From assembly GCA_017163975.1 (NCBI GenBank), contig JAFFSR010000347.1, positions 7,554,001 to 7,618,000 on the forward strand: a stretch of DNA of 64,000 bases. The letters are read 5' to 3'. Source of the DNA: Anastatus disparis. Taxonomy: Eukaryota; Arthropoda; Insecta; Hymenoptera; Eupelmidae. Below the pieces are notes generated by a model. That model was not told the DNA's origin and did no database searches. It saw only the letters and a program-made list of their open reading frames with translations. How positions within the stretch are numbered: position 1 is the stretch's first letter; the number at the start of each line of letters is the position of its first letter. Below, piece after piece: positions 10,311 through 20,742 of this stretch. The position numbers were made by a program, and so were the translations under genes.

Positions 10311-10899
10311 TTGTAATATTCATTATTTATTTTGCAATAAAGATCACATAACCCGAAAATAAAAAAAAAAATAAGAAATATTATTTTATAAATATTAATG
10401 ATTATATCTTTAAATATCGTTTGTTAACCAAAAATAATGCATTTAAAATTGCTTTGGCACTGACCTACTTTAAAAATAGATAAAAATGCTGACTTTTGCT
10501 TTAAATTCTTTTCTTTCTTTGACCTACTGTTGTTGGAAATATCCGCGAGTATGTCACACGGTAATTTTGCTGAGTCAAAATTTTTATGAGTTCGATACTC
10601 TTTATAGTTATTTGATTACCAGTGTCTATTTTTTTAAATGCCGTTTTGTTCTGATTTCCAATACTTAATGTTGAGTCAGATTTTCTTTTATTCACCGAAA
10701 CGTATTTTACTTTCAAAATTATGTATTGAAAATTATGTTATTTTCAAGATTTTAATGAATTGTTAATGTATCAGATTACTGATATTATAAAGTCAATGCA
10801 AGAAACTTTTTAAGATAATTGATAAAAAATGAAAAATGTTTTACAATTATTAAGAATGTATGAACTTATTTATTCAATTATTTTAATTGAAAATAATGT

Positions 10900-11273
10900 T
10901 TAATCGCGCACTTCACGATTGTATATTTTAATTACGCACTATGCGTATGATATATGTACTTAAATACAGTATAAATATTTTTATTAATTGACGCAATTCG
11001 CTAATAATGCACTTCGCGTATATATATTTATTTGTTTTAGATAACACTATTAATATTTAATGACACACTTTGTGTTTATTTTTAATGACGCTATTCCCTT
11101 TAAATATTGCACTTCGCGTATAAATAATTTATTTAATGGACGCTATTTTGCGTATAATATTTATTGTGCCCTTGGAAATATAATATTTTATTTGACGCAC
11201 TTTAGCGTTTTCTTAATTCACTTTTAAACACTGTATTTATAATTGGTCCTTCATATATATTTTTATGCACTTC

Positions 11274-11285
<12 letters not shown>
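10900..11285. repeat. array of about ten GCACTTCGCGTA-type motifs in the gypsy leader
   Basis: Variants of a short, nearly palindromic motif recur roughly every 20-70 bases: CGCGCACTTCACG, ACGCACTATGCGTAT, GACGCAATTCGC, TGCACTTCGCGTATA, GACACACTTTGTG, GACGCTATTCCC, TGCACTTCGCGTATA, GACGCTATTTTGCGTATA, GACGCACTTTAGCG and TGCACTTCGTG. The same array in the same order lies in the leader of G2 (46665-47050). The location matches that of the protein-binding insulator in Drosophila gypsy, though the motif is different. Confidence 0.75.

Positions 11286-11369
<84 letters not shown>
11278..11369. repeat. (TA)n(GA)n microsatellite
   Basis: A TA run to about 11331 continues as a GA run to about 11368. 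It lies inside the G1 leader, next to the last copy of the motif array. Confidence 0.95.
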
Positions 11370-11371
<2 letters not shown>

Positions 11372-11456
11372 TATTTTTTCTAATGATCCCTCAATATATT
11401 CAATACGATTCCTCAATCAAAAAGTTTGTACCGGAACCAAAATGTTGCGGTCAAAC

Positions 11457-11474
11457 TAATTCGTACCGGGACCA
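11457..11474 (-). promoter_or_regulatory. primer-binding site of G1
   Basis: On the minus strand the LTR ends TTAACA, followed by a TTT spacer and TGGTCCCGGTACGAATTA. TGG start and spacing are those of a tRNA primer-binding site. A second, similar block TGGTTCCGGTACAAAC lies about 45 bases further in (11425-11445), each preceded by TTT. G2 has TGGTTCCGGTACAAATTG at the same place. Confidence 0.7.
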
Positions 11475-11477
11475 AAA

Positions 11478-12247
11478 TGTTAAGTCCTGGATTTACCAGG
11501 ACTAAATAAAAGTGTTTGATTTGATTATGTTGAATATTTTTGTATGATTTTAAATATGAATTTGAATTAATTCGGAATAATTGAATTAATTATTAAATTA
11601 TAATTATGAAAGATAAATATATGTATAACCTAGTGGTGAAATGAACTCCACCAATATTTAATTGAGTAAACCGTTCTCACAATTGAAATATATTGAAGAA
11701 TATTTATTTAGAGTACTTGAATAGAGAATATATAAATTGAATATTCTTACCTTGATTGATTCAAGTAGATGAAGGCTGGATACAGATAGACAAAGAATAG
11801 ATATGAGCACGATTTGAAATGAGACTCGAGTCGAATATAAGAAACTTTTAAGATATTTATTGACACTTGTAAAAATAATTAATATTGAATACCTTTATTT
11901 GGATTTGATTTCGAATTTAAATTTGAATTACAGGATTTACGACTTGGTACCAACGATAATCCTGGGGTAGTGTCCACTGTCGTTAATTTCAGTCGGCTTT
12001 TATAAGATTTATGTTGACATAACTCCATTAAGTAATATGTGGATCTTGCTTGTTTTATGATTTAATAATTTCGAAGTCAACGAATTTCATTGCTTAATAT
12101 CAACTTAAAGTTTCTTTACTGCTTAGGTTAACACATTCTTGTATTGTTCGATGACTGTTTAATTAGTTTATCAATATCATGTTAAGAAAAAGATATTTAG
12201 AAATTATAAATTAAAAAGTAATATAAAAGATACGTTGTGACGTAACA
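11478..12247 (-). mobile_element. 5' LTR of gypsy element G1
   Basis: 770 bp with TGTTA...TAACA termini: TGTTAAGTCCTGG at the left (next to the PBS) and TGACGTAACA at the right. The left end has a small palindrome (GTCCTGGATTTACCAGGAC). Related LTR sequences lie at 9368, 20743, 23660, 27032 and 47150. The 3' LTR of G1 would be left of the window. Confidence 0.8.
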
Positions 12248-12634
12248 ATACATTAATTGAAAAATTAACAATACATTTTTAGATTTATTTACAATCATAT
12301 ATTCAAAATATATCATATGATACTTATAAAATGAACACTCATTTATATGAAAATGCAAAAAGAATAAAGATTAAACTTAAAGTGCGAATTAAACAATAAA
12401 AAAAAGAAAATGAGAAAGGGTGCCACTATAGTGGCTCCTGTGACTGAAAGGGTGAAAATAAGTTATTATAATGAACTTTTTTAAAACTTCAGCTAAACTC
12501 GCTATACAAAAATTAAGTTCTCTTAAACTTTACTTGAACTTTCTCCATACTTTTTTCAATAAAAAGAAATTTTTTAAATTTTATTAATATTGTGCTAAAC
12601 TTCTTTCAAACATTTCCTAAACTTAAAAATTTTC
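12248..12634. other. AT-rich spacer
   Basis: Region right of G1. I see no gene or defined repeat here. Confidence 0.5.
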
Positions 12635-12990
12635 ACATAGGACGCTTAGAATATTTTCATCTGAGGGACTTAGTTTTAGAGCCTACAATACATTCGAAAA
12701 TAAATAATTAATGATCTTAAAATAACATTTTAATCAATGTATAATGGTCAAAAGTAAAAAAATACTATTTTTCAGAATGATTTTTTTTTAACCTACACTC
12801 AAAAAATTTTTAATCCAGGGGACTTGATTTTCACGCGCTTTAATACACTAGAGAAGAAAAAAATTTTATTACTCCCAAAATAATACCGTAATCAACTTTT
12901 AATGATCGATAATGAAAAAATACATTATCCAGAATTAACTTCTTTTAATCAACACCTCGAATATTTTTACTCTGGATGATTTACCTGGAA
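12635..12990. repeat. degenerate tandem repeat, about 155-bp period
   Basis: Blocks of the type 'gaatattttcatctgagggacttag ... taatgatc' recur at about 12640, 12795 and 12952 with heavy divergence. Shared features are GGGACTT followed by a purine-rich stretch and TTTTAATGATC. Noncoding. Confidence 0.5.
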
Positions 12991-13009
12991 AGTAACACTT
13001 GTGTCGGTC

Positions 13010-13640
13010 ACGGATATTGCTGTAACTTGCGGATATGTTTTTATACATAAAATCATGAAAAAAGCCGCGAGCGTTCGGTCCAACGCTCAATCATTCCAAG
13101 ATTATGAGCTATTTTATTTAATTTATTTGAAATATCATTTTTTATAATATTTTACATTACTCCCCAATGGGAGCTTCTAAGTTTATTCTGCAAAATTCTA
13201 GTAAAAGTTGAGATTAAATTCCTTTAATTAAAAAAAATCATGTTTAAAAAGCTCAACCCATTCAAAAGTTATGGGGAAATAAAAATTGTTATAAAAATTA
13301 GCATAAAATTAAACTTGAATTTTCATAAAATTATTGTGTTGATTTTTTTCATGTTTTTCATTTTGATGTAACTTTTGAACGAGTTGTGGTTTTTGAACAC
13401 GTTTTTTTTCTTAATTAAAAGGATTTAATCTCAACTATTACTAGAATTTTGCAGAATAAACTTAGAAGCTTCCATTGGGGAGTAACATTTAATATTATAA
13501 ACAATAATATTTCAAAGAAATTAAACAAAATAGCTCATTATTTTGGAATGATCGAGTATTACACCGAATACTTGCGGCTTTTTTCATGATTTCATGTATA
13601 AAAACATTCGCAAGTTACAGCAAGATCTGTGTTCCAAAGA
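13010..13640. mobile_element. foldback element, about 630 bp
   Basis: Inverted arms: GCTGTAACTTGCGGATATG at the left and its imperfect complement ending GCAAGTTACAGC at the right. Further paired blocks inside include AGCTATTTTATTTAATT, CCCCAATGGGAGCTTCTAAG and TTGCAGAATAAACTTAGAAG. No coding sequence. The arms end near 13013 and 13625. Confidence 0.8.
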
Positions 13641-13756
13641 AGGATTACTCTCTTTATTAGTATCTTTTCATGAATCAGCAGATGAAAAATCAGATGAGAT
13701 CTTAAGTTTAAATTTTAGATGAGAAATCTAGTGAGATCTCATCTGACTTTTTTCAC

Positions 13757-14090
13757 AAGTAAACCTAGGGAAGTGGAAATTTTAAATCTTCTCACAACCT
13801 TTGCGAAAGAATTTTTTTTTGGAAAATATCCATTTAGAAGTAACAAGTATAGGCTAACTTTTTGATTAGACCTTAGGAAACTTTTTGCGTAGGCTCTACA
13901 TCACGATAAAATGGATAAAAATACAAAAGTTGGTTATAAAATGGTCGAATTCAGAGAATGCTTTAAAACTTTCTAATTTTAAAAGTAACCGTCTCAGGAT
14001 AAATTATAATATTGCATATGAAAGTGTAGAAGTATTGCTTTAATTTGACACCTTATGAAGTACAAAGACGTTATTGCGTTTCAAATAAAG

Positions 14091-14165
<75 letters not shown>

Positions 14166-14572
14166 GTATGTATATATATATTTATATATATTTATGTATC
14201 TATATATATTTAAATATATTTATGTACGTATATATATTTTAAAAATTTTGAAGAAGACTTTATTTTAGATGCAATAACGTCTTTGTACTTCATAAGGTAT
14301 CAAATTGAAGTTATACTACTTCACTTTCATATGCAATATTATAATTTATCCTAAGACTGCTACTTTTAAAATTAGAAAGTTTTTAAGCATTCTCTGAACT
14401 TGACTATTTTATAACCGACTTTTGCATTTTCAATCATTTTATCGTCATGTAGAGCCTACACAAAAAGTTAGCCTATACTTGTTACTTCTGAATGGATATT
14501 TTCCAAAAAAAATTCATTCGCAAAGGTTGTGAGAAGATTTAAAATTTCCACTTTCCTAGGTTTACTTGTCAG
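13757..14572. mobile_element. foldback element with (TA)n in the loop
   Basis: Arms of about 330 bp (CAAGTAAACCTAGGGAAGTG near 13762; complement ending CTAGGTTTACTTG near 14570) flank a central TA-rich microsatellite (about 14092-14240) that expands into TATG/TTTATGTA variants. Noncoding; the tyrosine/isoleucine-rich frame through the loop is a microsatellite translation. Confidence 0.85.
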
Positions 14573-14579
14573 TAGGGAT

Positions 14580-14831
14580 CTTAGAGCATATACTACTGGA
14601 GAAAGCTTTGAATGCGCCGTGCGCGTGGTCAAGTTGAGAAAGAGAAAGGTATATTAATGTTGACAGATATCTCTTTTTCTTCGGCACGTGATTGGTTTGT
14701 TTTGTTCCCTACTCCTTTATCACATGACGGAGAGATAGAGATAGCTATCAACCTGAGTATATTTTTCTCTTTCCCAACCTAACCACGCGCACGGTGCATT
14801 CAGAGCTGCCTCCAGTAGTATATGCTCTAAG
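14580..14831. mobile_element. 252-bp hAT-type MITE with 8-bp target duplication
   Basis: Terminal inverted repeats CTTAGAGCATATACTACTGG and complement, with an inner GCGCCGTGCGCGTGGT / ACCACGCGCACGGTGC pair. The element is flanked by a perfect 8-bp duplication GTAGGGAT (14572-14579 and 14832-14839). The 8-bp duplication points to hAT (or another 8-bp superfamily such as P or Merlin). Noncoding, more GC-rich than its surroundings, inserted next to the end of the foldback at 13757-14572. Confidence 0.85.
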
Positions 14832-14940
14832 GTAGGGATTAACTGTTATATTCCATTACATGCAAACTTGTAATATATAATAAAATTATTTTTCTAACAA
14901 TTTTCTCGATACTTATCTGGTTGTCATATGACTTCCATAT

Positions 14941-14990
14941 GGTTCCTATATAGTTACTATATGTATTCATATAGTAACTATATAGGAACC
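14941..14990. repeat. perfect 23-bp hairpin
   Basis: GGTTCCTATATAGTTACTAT plus ATG pairs perfectly with CATATAGTAACTATATAGGA plus ACC across a 4-base loop (TATT). It sits in a region of repeated CATATGG/CTATATGG words (14925-15090). Confidence 0.9.
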
Positions 14991-15313
14991 CTGTCAAAAT
15001 ACTATATAATTGCTATATGGGAAACAAAATGGTAATTATATGAGGAACCATGCAGAAACACAATGTGGTGCCCCATATGGTAACCGCGAGGATTTTTTTA
15101 GTAGGGTTTTAATTTGAAAAATAATGAACTCATTGCAATTATTAACTTTTAATTTTGCGTGAACAGAATACTACATTCCCCCAGTATCAAATGTATTTTG
15201 CTAACTAGTAAGGGAAAGTGACATTTCGCTCATTTAAAAGACGTTTAGAAAATTGAATTTTGTTTACCGCGTTAGGAAAAAAATAGTACTTTTTCTTACG
15301 CGATATTCTGGTT

Positions 15314-15321
<8 letters not shown>

Positions 15322-15358
<37 letters not shown>
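15322..15358. repeat. (TA)n microsatellite
   Basis: Pure TA run, immediately left of the LINE remnant. Confidence 0.95.
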
Positions 15359-15360
<2 letters not shown>

Positions 15361-15369
15361 ACTTGGATA

Positions 15370-17250
15370 GAGGGCGTGCACCGAGTAGCACGTAGGGCAG
15401 TGAACTCCGTAAAAAAAGCTATTTTTTGATTAAAATAAGAAATGAATAATAATTAATGGTGTGGAAATTGTGAAGGAACATTAATTAAGTGCATTTAGAA
15501 AAAAAATATTAAAAAAAAGGAAAAGAAAAGTATAAGGAAAGGTTGGAAGTGCGGCGCATGAATTAGAGGTTAGCTTCAACGATGGTATAAAGAATCTACA
15601 CCGCGAAGTAACGGAAAAAATATCGAAAAGTATAGACGTAAAATGAATAGCAACAAGGTTAGAACGTTAAAAAGTAATACAAAAGAAGCAAAAGATGAAG
15701 AAAAAGAAAAACTCATTAAAGGAGATAAAGGTAAATCGATTATAGAAGGACAAACAACTTTGTCCGGAAAAATGAAAAAAGTGTCATTCGAAGAAATGGA
15801 AAAAATTTAATTTGAAAGAAGACAAAGATGGGAAGCTAATTGTGAAGAAAGAATTATGAACGAGATAAAAACAATAAAACAAGAAAAACTAGATCTTGAA
15901 AAAAAGTATTGAAGAAAAAAAAATTATTGAAATAATGGCCAAACTAAAAAGGATGGAAAAATGGTTGGAATTTCTAGAAGTCAAAGAAAGAGAGAGAGAG
16001 AGAGAGAGAGGAACACATTTAAAAAATGACAAGCTCTGGTGGCGCTCCATCTGAGGGAGCTGCTGGCTCTCTATAGAGCCTAGCAAGCGTAAGGAGCACA
16101 TGTAGCTGCAAAAGTCTATCTGAAAGAGAAGTGGAAAAAGTGAAAAGGCTAATGATTGAGCAAGATAGAAAAGAAAGAGTCGACAATATTTTAAAAAAAG
16201 GAGCATAAATAATGGATATGATTAAACAAGTCAACTATTTTTTAATAATTATTTGGGTTTGAAGGTGAAGGTAGAAAATGCATGGCTAAGTAATAATGAC
16301 CTGGTTGCAAGGTTGGATAAGGTTTGTAAGAAAAAAGTAATGGCAAGGAAAGGAAGACTAGCTGGGACAAGAATTTTCATAGGTCATGACTTGTCATATG
16401 AAAATAGGAAAAAATAGAAAGAGATATATAAATGGTCTTAGGAAAGAAAAATCAAAGGTTGGGACGTTAGAGCTGGACAAGGAAAGATATGGTTCAAAGG
16501 TGCATGGAGAAAATGGGAAGAAAGACACAAAATTAATGAAGAAATGTACAACGCGGGGAAGAATGCAGATGAGTGGTACGAAGATAAAAACACTGTGTAA
16601 ATTTTATTTTATAAAAAGGATAGAATCGTAAAGAAATAAAGGAAATAATAAAGTGTGTGATAAAATGTGTGGAAAAAAATGTGTGGTACATTAAATAAAA
16701 GTTTAAAATTAGAATGCGGGGTGTATGCGTGTGTGGAACAAAATCTGTTTGGAAAAAAGGAAAGTGTGGACAGCCTGTAATTATAAGTTATAGGTCAAAT
16801 TAAAAAAAAAAATTAAAAAAAAAAAGTTGGTTATTTATAATAGACAAAAATAGTACATAATAGTGTGAGAAGGGAGTTAAGAGTTTGAGCGGGGAATTAA
16901 GTAAGACTGGCTAGAATGTTTCATAATAATGTAGTTTAAGGTTAGGTATTAGGTATAGAACAGGCGATAATAAGAATACGGGTAGCATAAGGGTGTGAAA
17001 TAAAATTTGTTTAGAAAAAAAAGATATGTGATCAGTTATAAGTAGAGAGTGAGTACTTAGCGTGTGGATTTAAGAAAGAATGGCTAGAATGATTAGTGGT
17101 AATGTAGTTTTAAGGTTATGTACAATGTATGGCCCGAGTTATATGTAACTATGTAAATTCTTTTTAGCTTTGTAAGAATTTATGTAAAAAGTTTGTATCC
17201 AAGCCTATCTCTAGGCCAAAAGGCTACGATTAATAAATAAATAAAATATA
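15370..17250 (+). mobile_element. LINE remnant with ORF1 only
   Basis: On + it holds a purine-rich 5' part, a decayed ORF1, then a 3' tail ending CCAAGCCTATCTCTAGGCCA and a (TAAA)n-type stretch (17230-17248), the style of insect non-LTR retrotransposons. No endonuclease or RT motifs (ORF2) are present between ORF1 and the tail, so it is internally deleted or an ORF1-only derivative. Confidence 0.6.
15643..16600 (+). pseudogene. LINE ORF1-like coiled coil and RRM-like remnant
   Basis: From the ATG at 15643 the translation gives a lysine/glutamate-rich N-terminus (VRTLKSNTKEAKDEEKEKL), a coiled coil (KKVSFEEMEKI, stop, FERRQRWEANCEERIMNEIK) ending in a GA-repeat-coded RERERE tract near 15990. 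After a divergent insert (about 16010-16110) comes an RRM/CTD-like part (KVKVENAWLSNNDLVARLDK ... ARKGRLAGTRIFIGHDLS) and a basic C-terminus (WDVRAGQGKIWFKGAWRKWE). Several stops and frameshifts make it a pseudogene. ORF1 proteins of LINEs bind the element RNA. The assignment rests on overall layout and is moderate. Confidence 0.5.
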
Positions 17251-17263
17251 TTTGTATATATAT

Positions 17264-18027
17264 TGTAACGGGGATAACCAATTATACGTACACTGTAGGT
17301 CAGTAAACTTCTATCTCTCTCCCTAGTGTGAGCCACACAGAATGCTTGTAAGCTTTCACGCTTACTTTTGACTGTTTGGTTTTTTGTCTGTTAGAGAAAA
17401 CGCACGCAAGGCATGATGGGTGGAATCGGAATGCCAATATAGAGAGTGGGCGCATCACTCTATACATCTAGCTGCGTGTGCGTTTGATTTCTTTCGTCTT
17501 GTCGTAATTTTCTTTTTCTTGATTCTAAGTATAATAGGAGAGATGCGTTTCCTAAGTTATTCATGAATTGTTGAGTTTACATGGAGTTTAGATAAGTGCA
17601 GTGGATGAGGTATGAGCTGAATATCAGAATGTTTAGCTGTTTCCCGCTACGTGTATAAACTGACAGGTTATTCCTGGCTTAGGCGCATTAGGGTCGACCC
17701 TTCAAGTTCACTTCGCACCATCTTCTTCGGTCGCGTGCGCTAGATTACCGTCGACGCGTTTTATGTTAGTTCAGGCGCGTGAAATTAATAATTCACAAGA
17801 TCTGCTAGAATACCTTAACGTATTTGATGAGTTTGTGTTTTTAGGAAAATGACATCTAAGTCAGATCAGCTGTTACAGGCTCTGCTGATCGGTCTTACGG
17901 TGATTATTATTTTTTGTTTGACGGTAGGTATACGTAAACTCAGAGGGCAGTTTCACGTGAGATCCACAAATATATTTTATTGTTTCATTTAAATATATCC
18001 CCCATTACATGGTGCCCAACAAATTAA
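17264..18027 (+). mobile_element. probable LTR with primer-binding site
   Basis: A GC-richer block starting TGTAACGGGG and reaching CCCATTACA at 18009, followed at once by TGGTGCCCAACAAATTAA (18010-18027), which has the form of a primer-binding site. TGTAA...TTACA termini fit an LTR of about 746 bp. Only about 60 bp of internal sequence remains before a second CCGTTACA. No element body follows, so this is a truncated or recombined retroelement. Confidence 0.5.
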
Positions 18028-18084
18028 CTCACGTAAATTAATAGAAGTTTGGTGCTATTTTTTGGCGCACACCGTTACAATACC

Positions 18085-18085
18085 G

Positions 18086-18112
<27 letters not shown>
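18085..18112. repeat. (TA)n microsatellite
   Basis: Pure TA run between two LTR-like blocks. Confidence 0.95.
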
Positions 18113-18117
<5 letters not shown>

Positions 18118-18259
18118 CGACGATGCGATTTTTAAGCATCGTGCTTAAACCGGGTTCTACGCTCAACTGTTACGAGGCGTCACTCCCGCATCGGGAATAG
18201 AGAGCCTTAGGGCTTATAAGAGCCGTCGCCGGCCCGTTCAAATCAGACTTTCTCAACTG

Positions 18260-18480
18260 TCTTAAGATTAGATAGAGTGGTTTCCTTCCAGCATACACGA
18301 CTGTGTACTAGGAGATATACTTTACGCAGTCTCCTTACCACTCTCCTCGACTCTCTAGGAGTATATACTAAGAGTCGAGGCTCCTCTCCAGCCTCCATGG
18401 CTGTGTATTAGGAGATAACTTTACACAGTCTCCTTAACCGCTTACCTCCACCTTCTCGGTTAGAGGTAAGGTCCTCCGCT
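18260..18480. repeat. duplicated stem-loop block
   Basis: Two copies of about 100 bp: 'ctgtgtactaggagata ... cagtctccttacc' and 'ctgtgtattaggagata ... cagtctccttaacc'. Each is followed by a hairpin-forming segment (CCTCGACTCT...AGAGTCGAGG; TTACCTC...GAGGTAA). Confidence 0.6.
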
Positions 18481-18691
18481 AGTCGATGGGAATCCCACGT
18501 CTAGCATACCCCCTTCACATCTTCGCTGGAGTTAACACGAAGCTTGTAGGTTACCTGTCCTAATTTTCCTGTGACAACCACCTGTATCTTGTAACCTATA
18601 CCGAGTGTCATGTAGACACTGTAGCAATTACCCACCGCCGGTAAAGTAACTTACGACCGCACCGTCCGCCGGTAATACCGAAACCTGTATA

Positions 18692-18942
18692 TGTGTGGGT
18701 TAGAATGAGAGTGGCATAAGTCACATACTTCTAATTTCGAGATTTTTGATATTAAAGTTTTAAATTAATATACATTTCTATTGAGTGCCATTTTTACAGT
18801 GCTTATAATATTAAAGAAAAATAAACAAAAAAGCCACTCTATTTTTTAAAATAAGTTGTTTTAGTATTAAAGAAATGAAATATACCACTAACTAAATTTT
18901 TTCGAAAATGTGACCTATGCCACTCTCACTCTTACCCACACA
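18692..18942. mobile_element. 251-bp MITE with TATA borders
   Basis: Terminal inverted repeats TGTGTGGGTTAGAATGAGAG and complement (about 27 bp, ending in GTGGCATA/TATGCCAC). The element is flanked by TATA on both sides (18688-18691 and 18943-18946). Noncoding. The 4-bp (or 2-bp TA) target duplication does not settle the superfamily. Confidence 0.8.
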
Positions 18943-18970
18943 TATAGTAGTATGTAAGATTAATCTATTA

Positions 18971-18978
<8 letters not shown>

Positions 18979-19001
<23 letters not shown>

Positions 19002-19453
19002 TGCCCTATTGGCCCGGGCGCAGCCTTACTTGGCCTAGCACCCGCATCCTTACCACCTTTGTGTGAGGATGTTACCTAGCACACATTTTCCTATTTTTTA
19101 TTTTTTCCTATTTTCTTACGTCCTACATATCTTTATCCTAAGCTACCTAATAACCCACATCCCCGAGAAATCTTAGACTGCCGCGTTCCAGAGCAGTCGG
19201 TAAGCAGATTTCTACGGTCGGTTCCCGCATTTACCCAGGCTTATTAGGCCTGTGACGCAGGGAAAACTCCCCCAGGAGAAAACCCACGCCAGGAACATTG
19301 ACCCATCGCACTCAGAGATTCTTTTTCCGATGAAAAAAAGCCTGAAAAAAATTTCAGGTTTTCACCGGGAATCGAACCCCCGACCGCTTGGAGCGAAAGT
19401 GTAGAGACCGTATAAGGCGTGCGCCTTAGCCGGTTACGCCACTGACGCTCCTT
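18979..19453 (-). mobile_element. tRNA-derived SINE (family 2) with 14-bp target duplication
   Basis: On the minus strand the head reads GGAGCGTCAGTGGCGTAACC followed by a class-II-like long variable region and a perfect B-box GGTTCGATTCC (about 19370-19453). The body has a GAAATTTTTTTCAGGC palindrome. A poly(A) tail (T run 18979-19002 on +) ends it. Flanking repeat CTATTAGTTTAGTT occurs at 18965-18978 and 19454-19467. It is unrelated in sequence to the SINE at 6218. Confidence 0.85.
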
Positions 19454-20742
19454 CTATTAGTTTAGTTAATTTGTAACCAATACCCTTCGGAATATTAAAT
19501 TTGTTTAAGAAACCGCGTCACCGGTAAAGATAAATACCGGCCGTTAAAGAGAAGTAATCTGATCTTAATTTGTTCTTTTAATTATTCAATTTACGCGCTG
19601 CCGTTGCCGGCCTGCTTTGAAGATAATTTACTTTGTCCTTTTTGTATTAGTTTTAAGTTCAACTCAGTATATAGTAGTATTTAAGATTATTCTATTTAGC
19701 TTTAATTTGTGACCGACACCGATCAGAATTATTGATAAGTATAAGTAATTTAAACCACGCCTCGGTAAGAATAAATACCGACCGCCTAGAGTTATAATAA
19801 AATCTTAGTCCATTTTTTATTATAAGCGGCCGTTTCTGGCTCTCTTTTAGATAAGAGTTTACTTTAGTTTCACCGCCTTTTTGATTAGTAATTTGCGTAC
19901 CGCCGACGTCCGGGCTTTTCTTTTTTCCAAGTTTATTGATTAATTTAACCCTGTATTAGTTTTTAAGTCGATTCAATAAATGCAAGGAATATTTATTGTG
20001 AAAAATAGAAATTGCTCGACTCATGCTTATTTACCGGTTCCGCTAAACCCTTCCCGTAAATTCGCCCCATCGCTTATCATTATAGATATAAGCTTGCTTG
20101 TTTCATTAATTTAATTATTATTTAAATGCAATAGGGAAATTTCTTTTTTTTATCTTTTCATTAATATTAATTCTTATGCATGTCTTTTAAGCTTTTCATT
20201 AGTAAATTCACTTTTTATTTTTATTATTAAATTCAGTAAAACCAATTTAGTCTATGGAGTTTGAACTTCGGCTTCCGCGAACCACCGAGAATCACCGAGA
20301 ATCAACCCCTCTGAAAGTCTGATAGTCACGGCATCAACAAGTTCATCCGTGGACAAGAAGCCAATCGTTACATTATATATATACTGGGGGGGGGGGGGCG
20401 CGCCAACCCCCATCTTGCTTTTATAATTTAAAAAAAATATCCAAGAATTTAATATTTTTTAAAATAACTTTTATTTAAAATACTAAATAATTCTTCTGTC
20501 TTCTAACCTCAAAGTCGTAACTTTATTACTCATTTGCGGCTCTCAGACAAAAAATTATATATTTAACCTGATCAGGAAAGGGTTCTTTTGAAACTTCGGT
20601 ACAGTCCTCGCCTTCGACTCGTCCCGTAAACTCTTCGTTTTCAAAATAAACCCTTTCCTGACCCGATTAAAAATATACTATTAATTATTCAAAAGTTTTC
20701 TTCAGGTAAATCTTCAATGATCTTTTAATGAATCTAATCATC

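Larger units (their letters stand above)
10311..11456 (-). other. 5' leader of gypsy element G1
   Basis: Noncoding leader between primer-binding site and gag. It includes the short motif array (10900-11285), a TA/GA microsatellite, and a segment conserved with element G2 (10510-10575 against about 46120-46175; shared GACCTACTGTTGTTGGAA). Short ORFs here are not convincing. Confidence 0.7.
18116..20372. mobile_element. possible long LTR or solo LTR with nested MITE and SINE
   Basis: A GC-richer noncoding block from TGCGACGATG to AATCGTTACA with no ORFs. It contains structured duplications (18260-18480 and the divergent tandem pair 19460-19665 / 19670-19990) with CCGGTAA and ACCGCCG words throughout. 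TG...CA ends and lack of coding fit a long solo LTR, but no clean target duplication was seen. Removing the nested MITE (251 bp) and SINE leaves about 1.5 kb. Confidence 0.35.

Noticed and set aside
15889..16234. Leucine/serine-rich minus-strand ORFs
   Set aside because: Antisense of the purine-rich LINE ORF1 remnant and a GA microsatellite.
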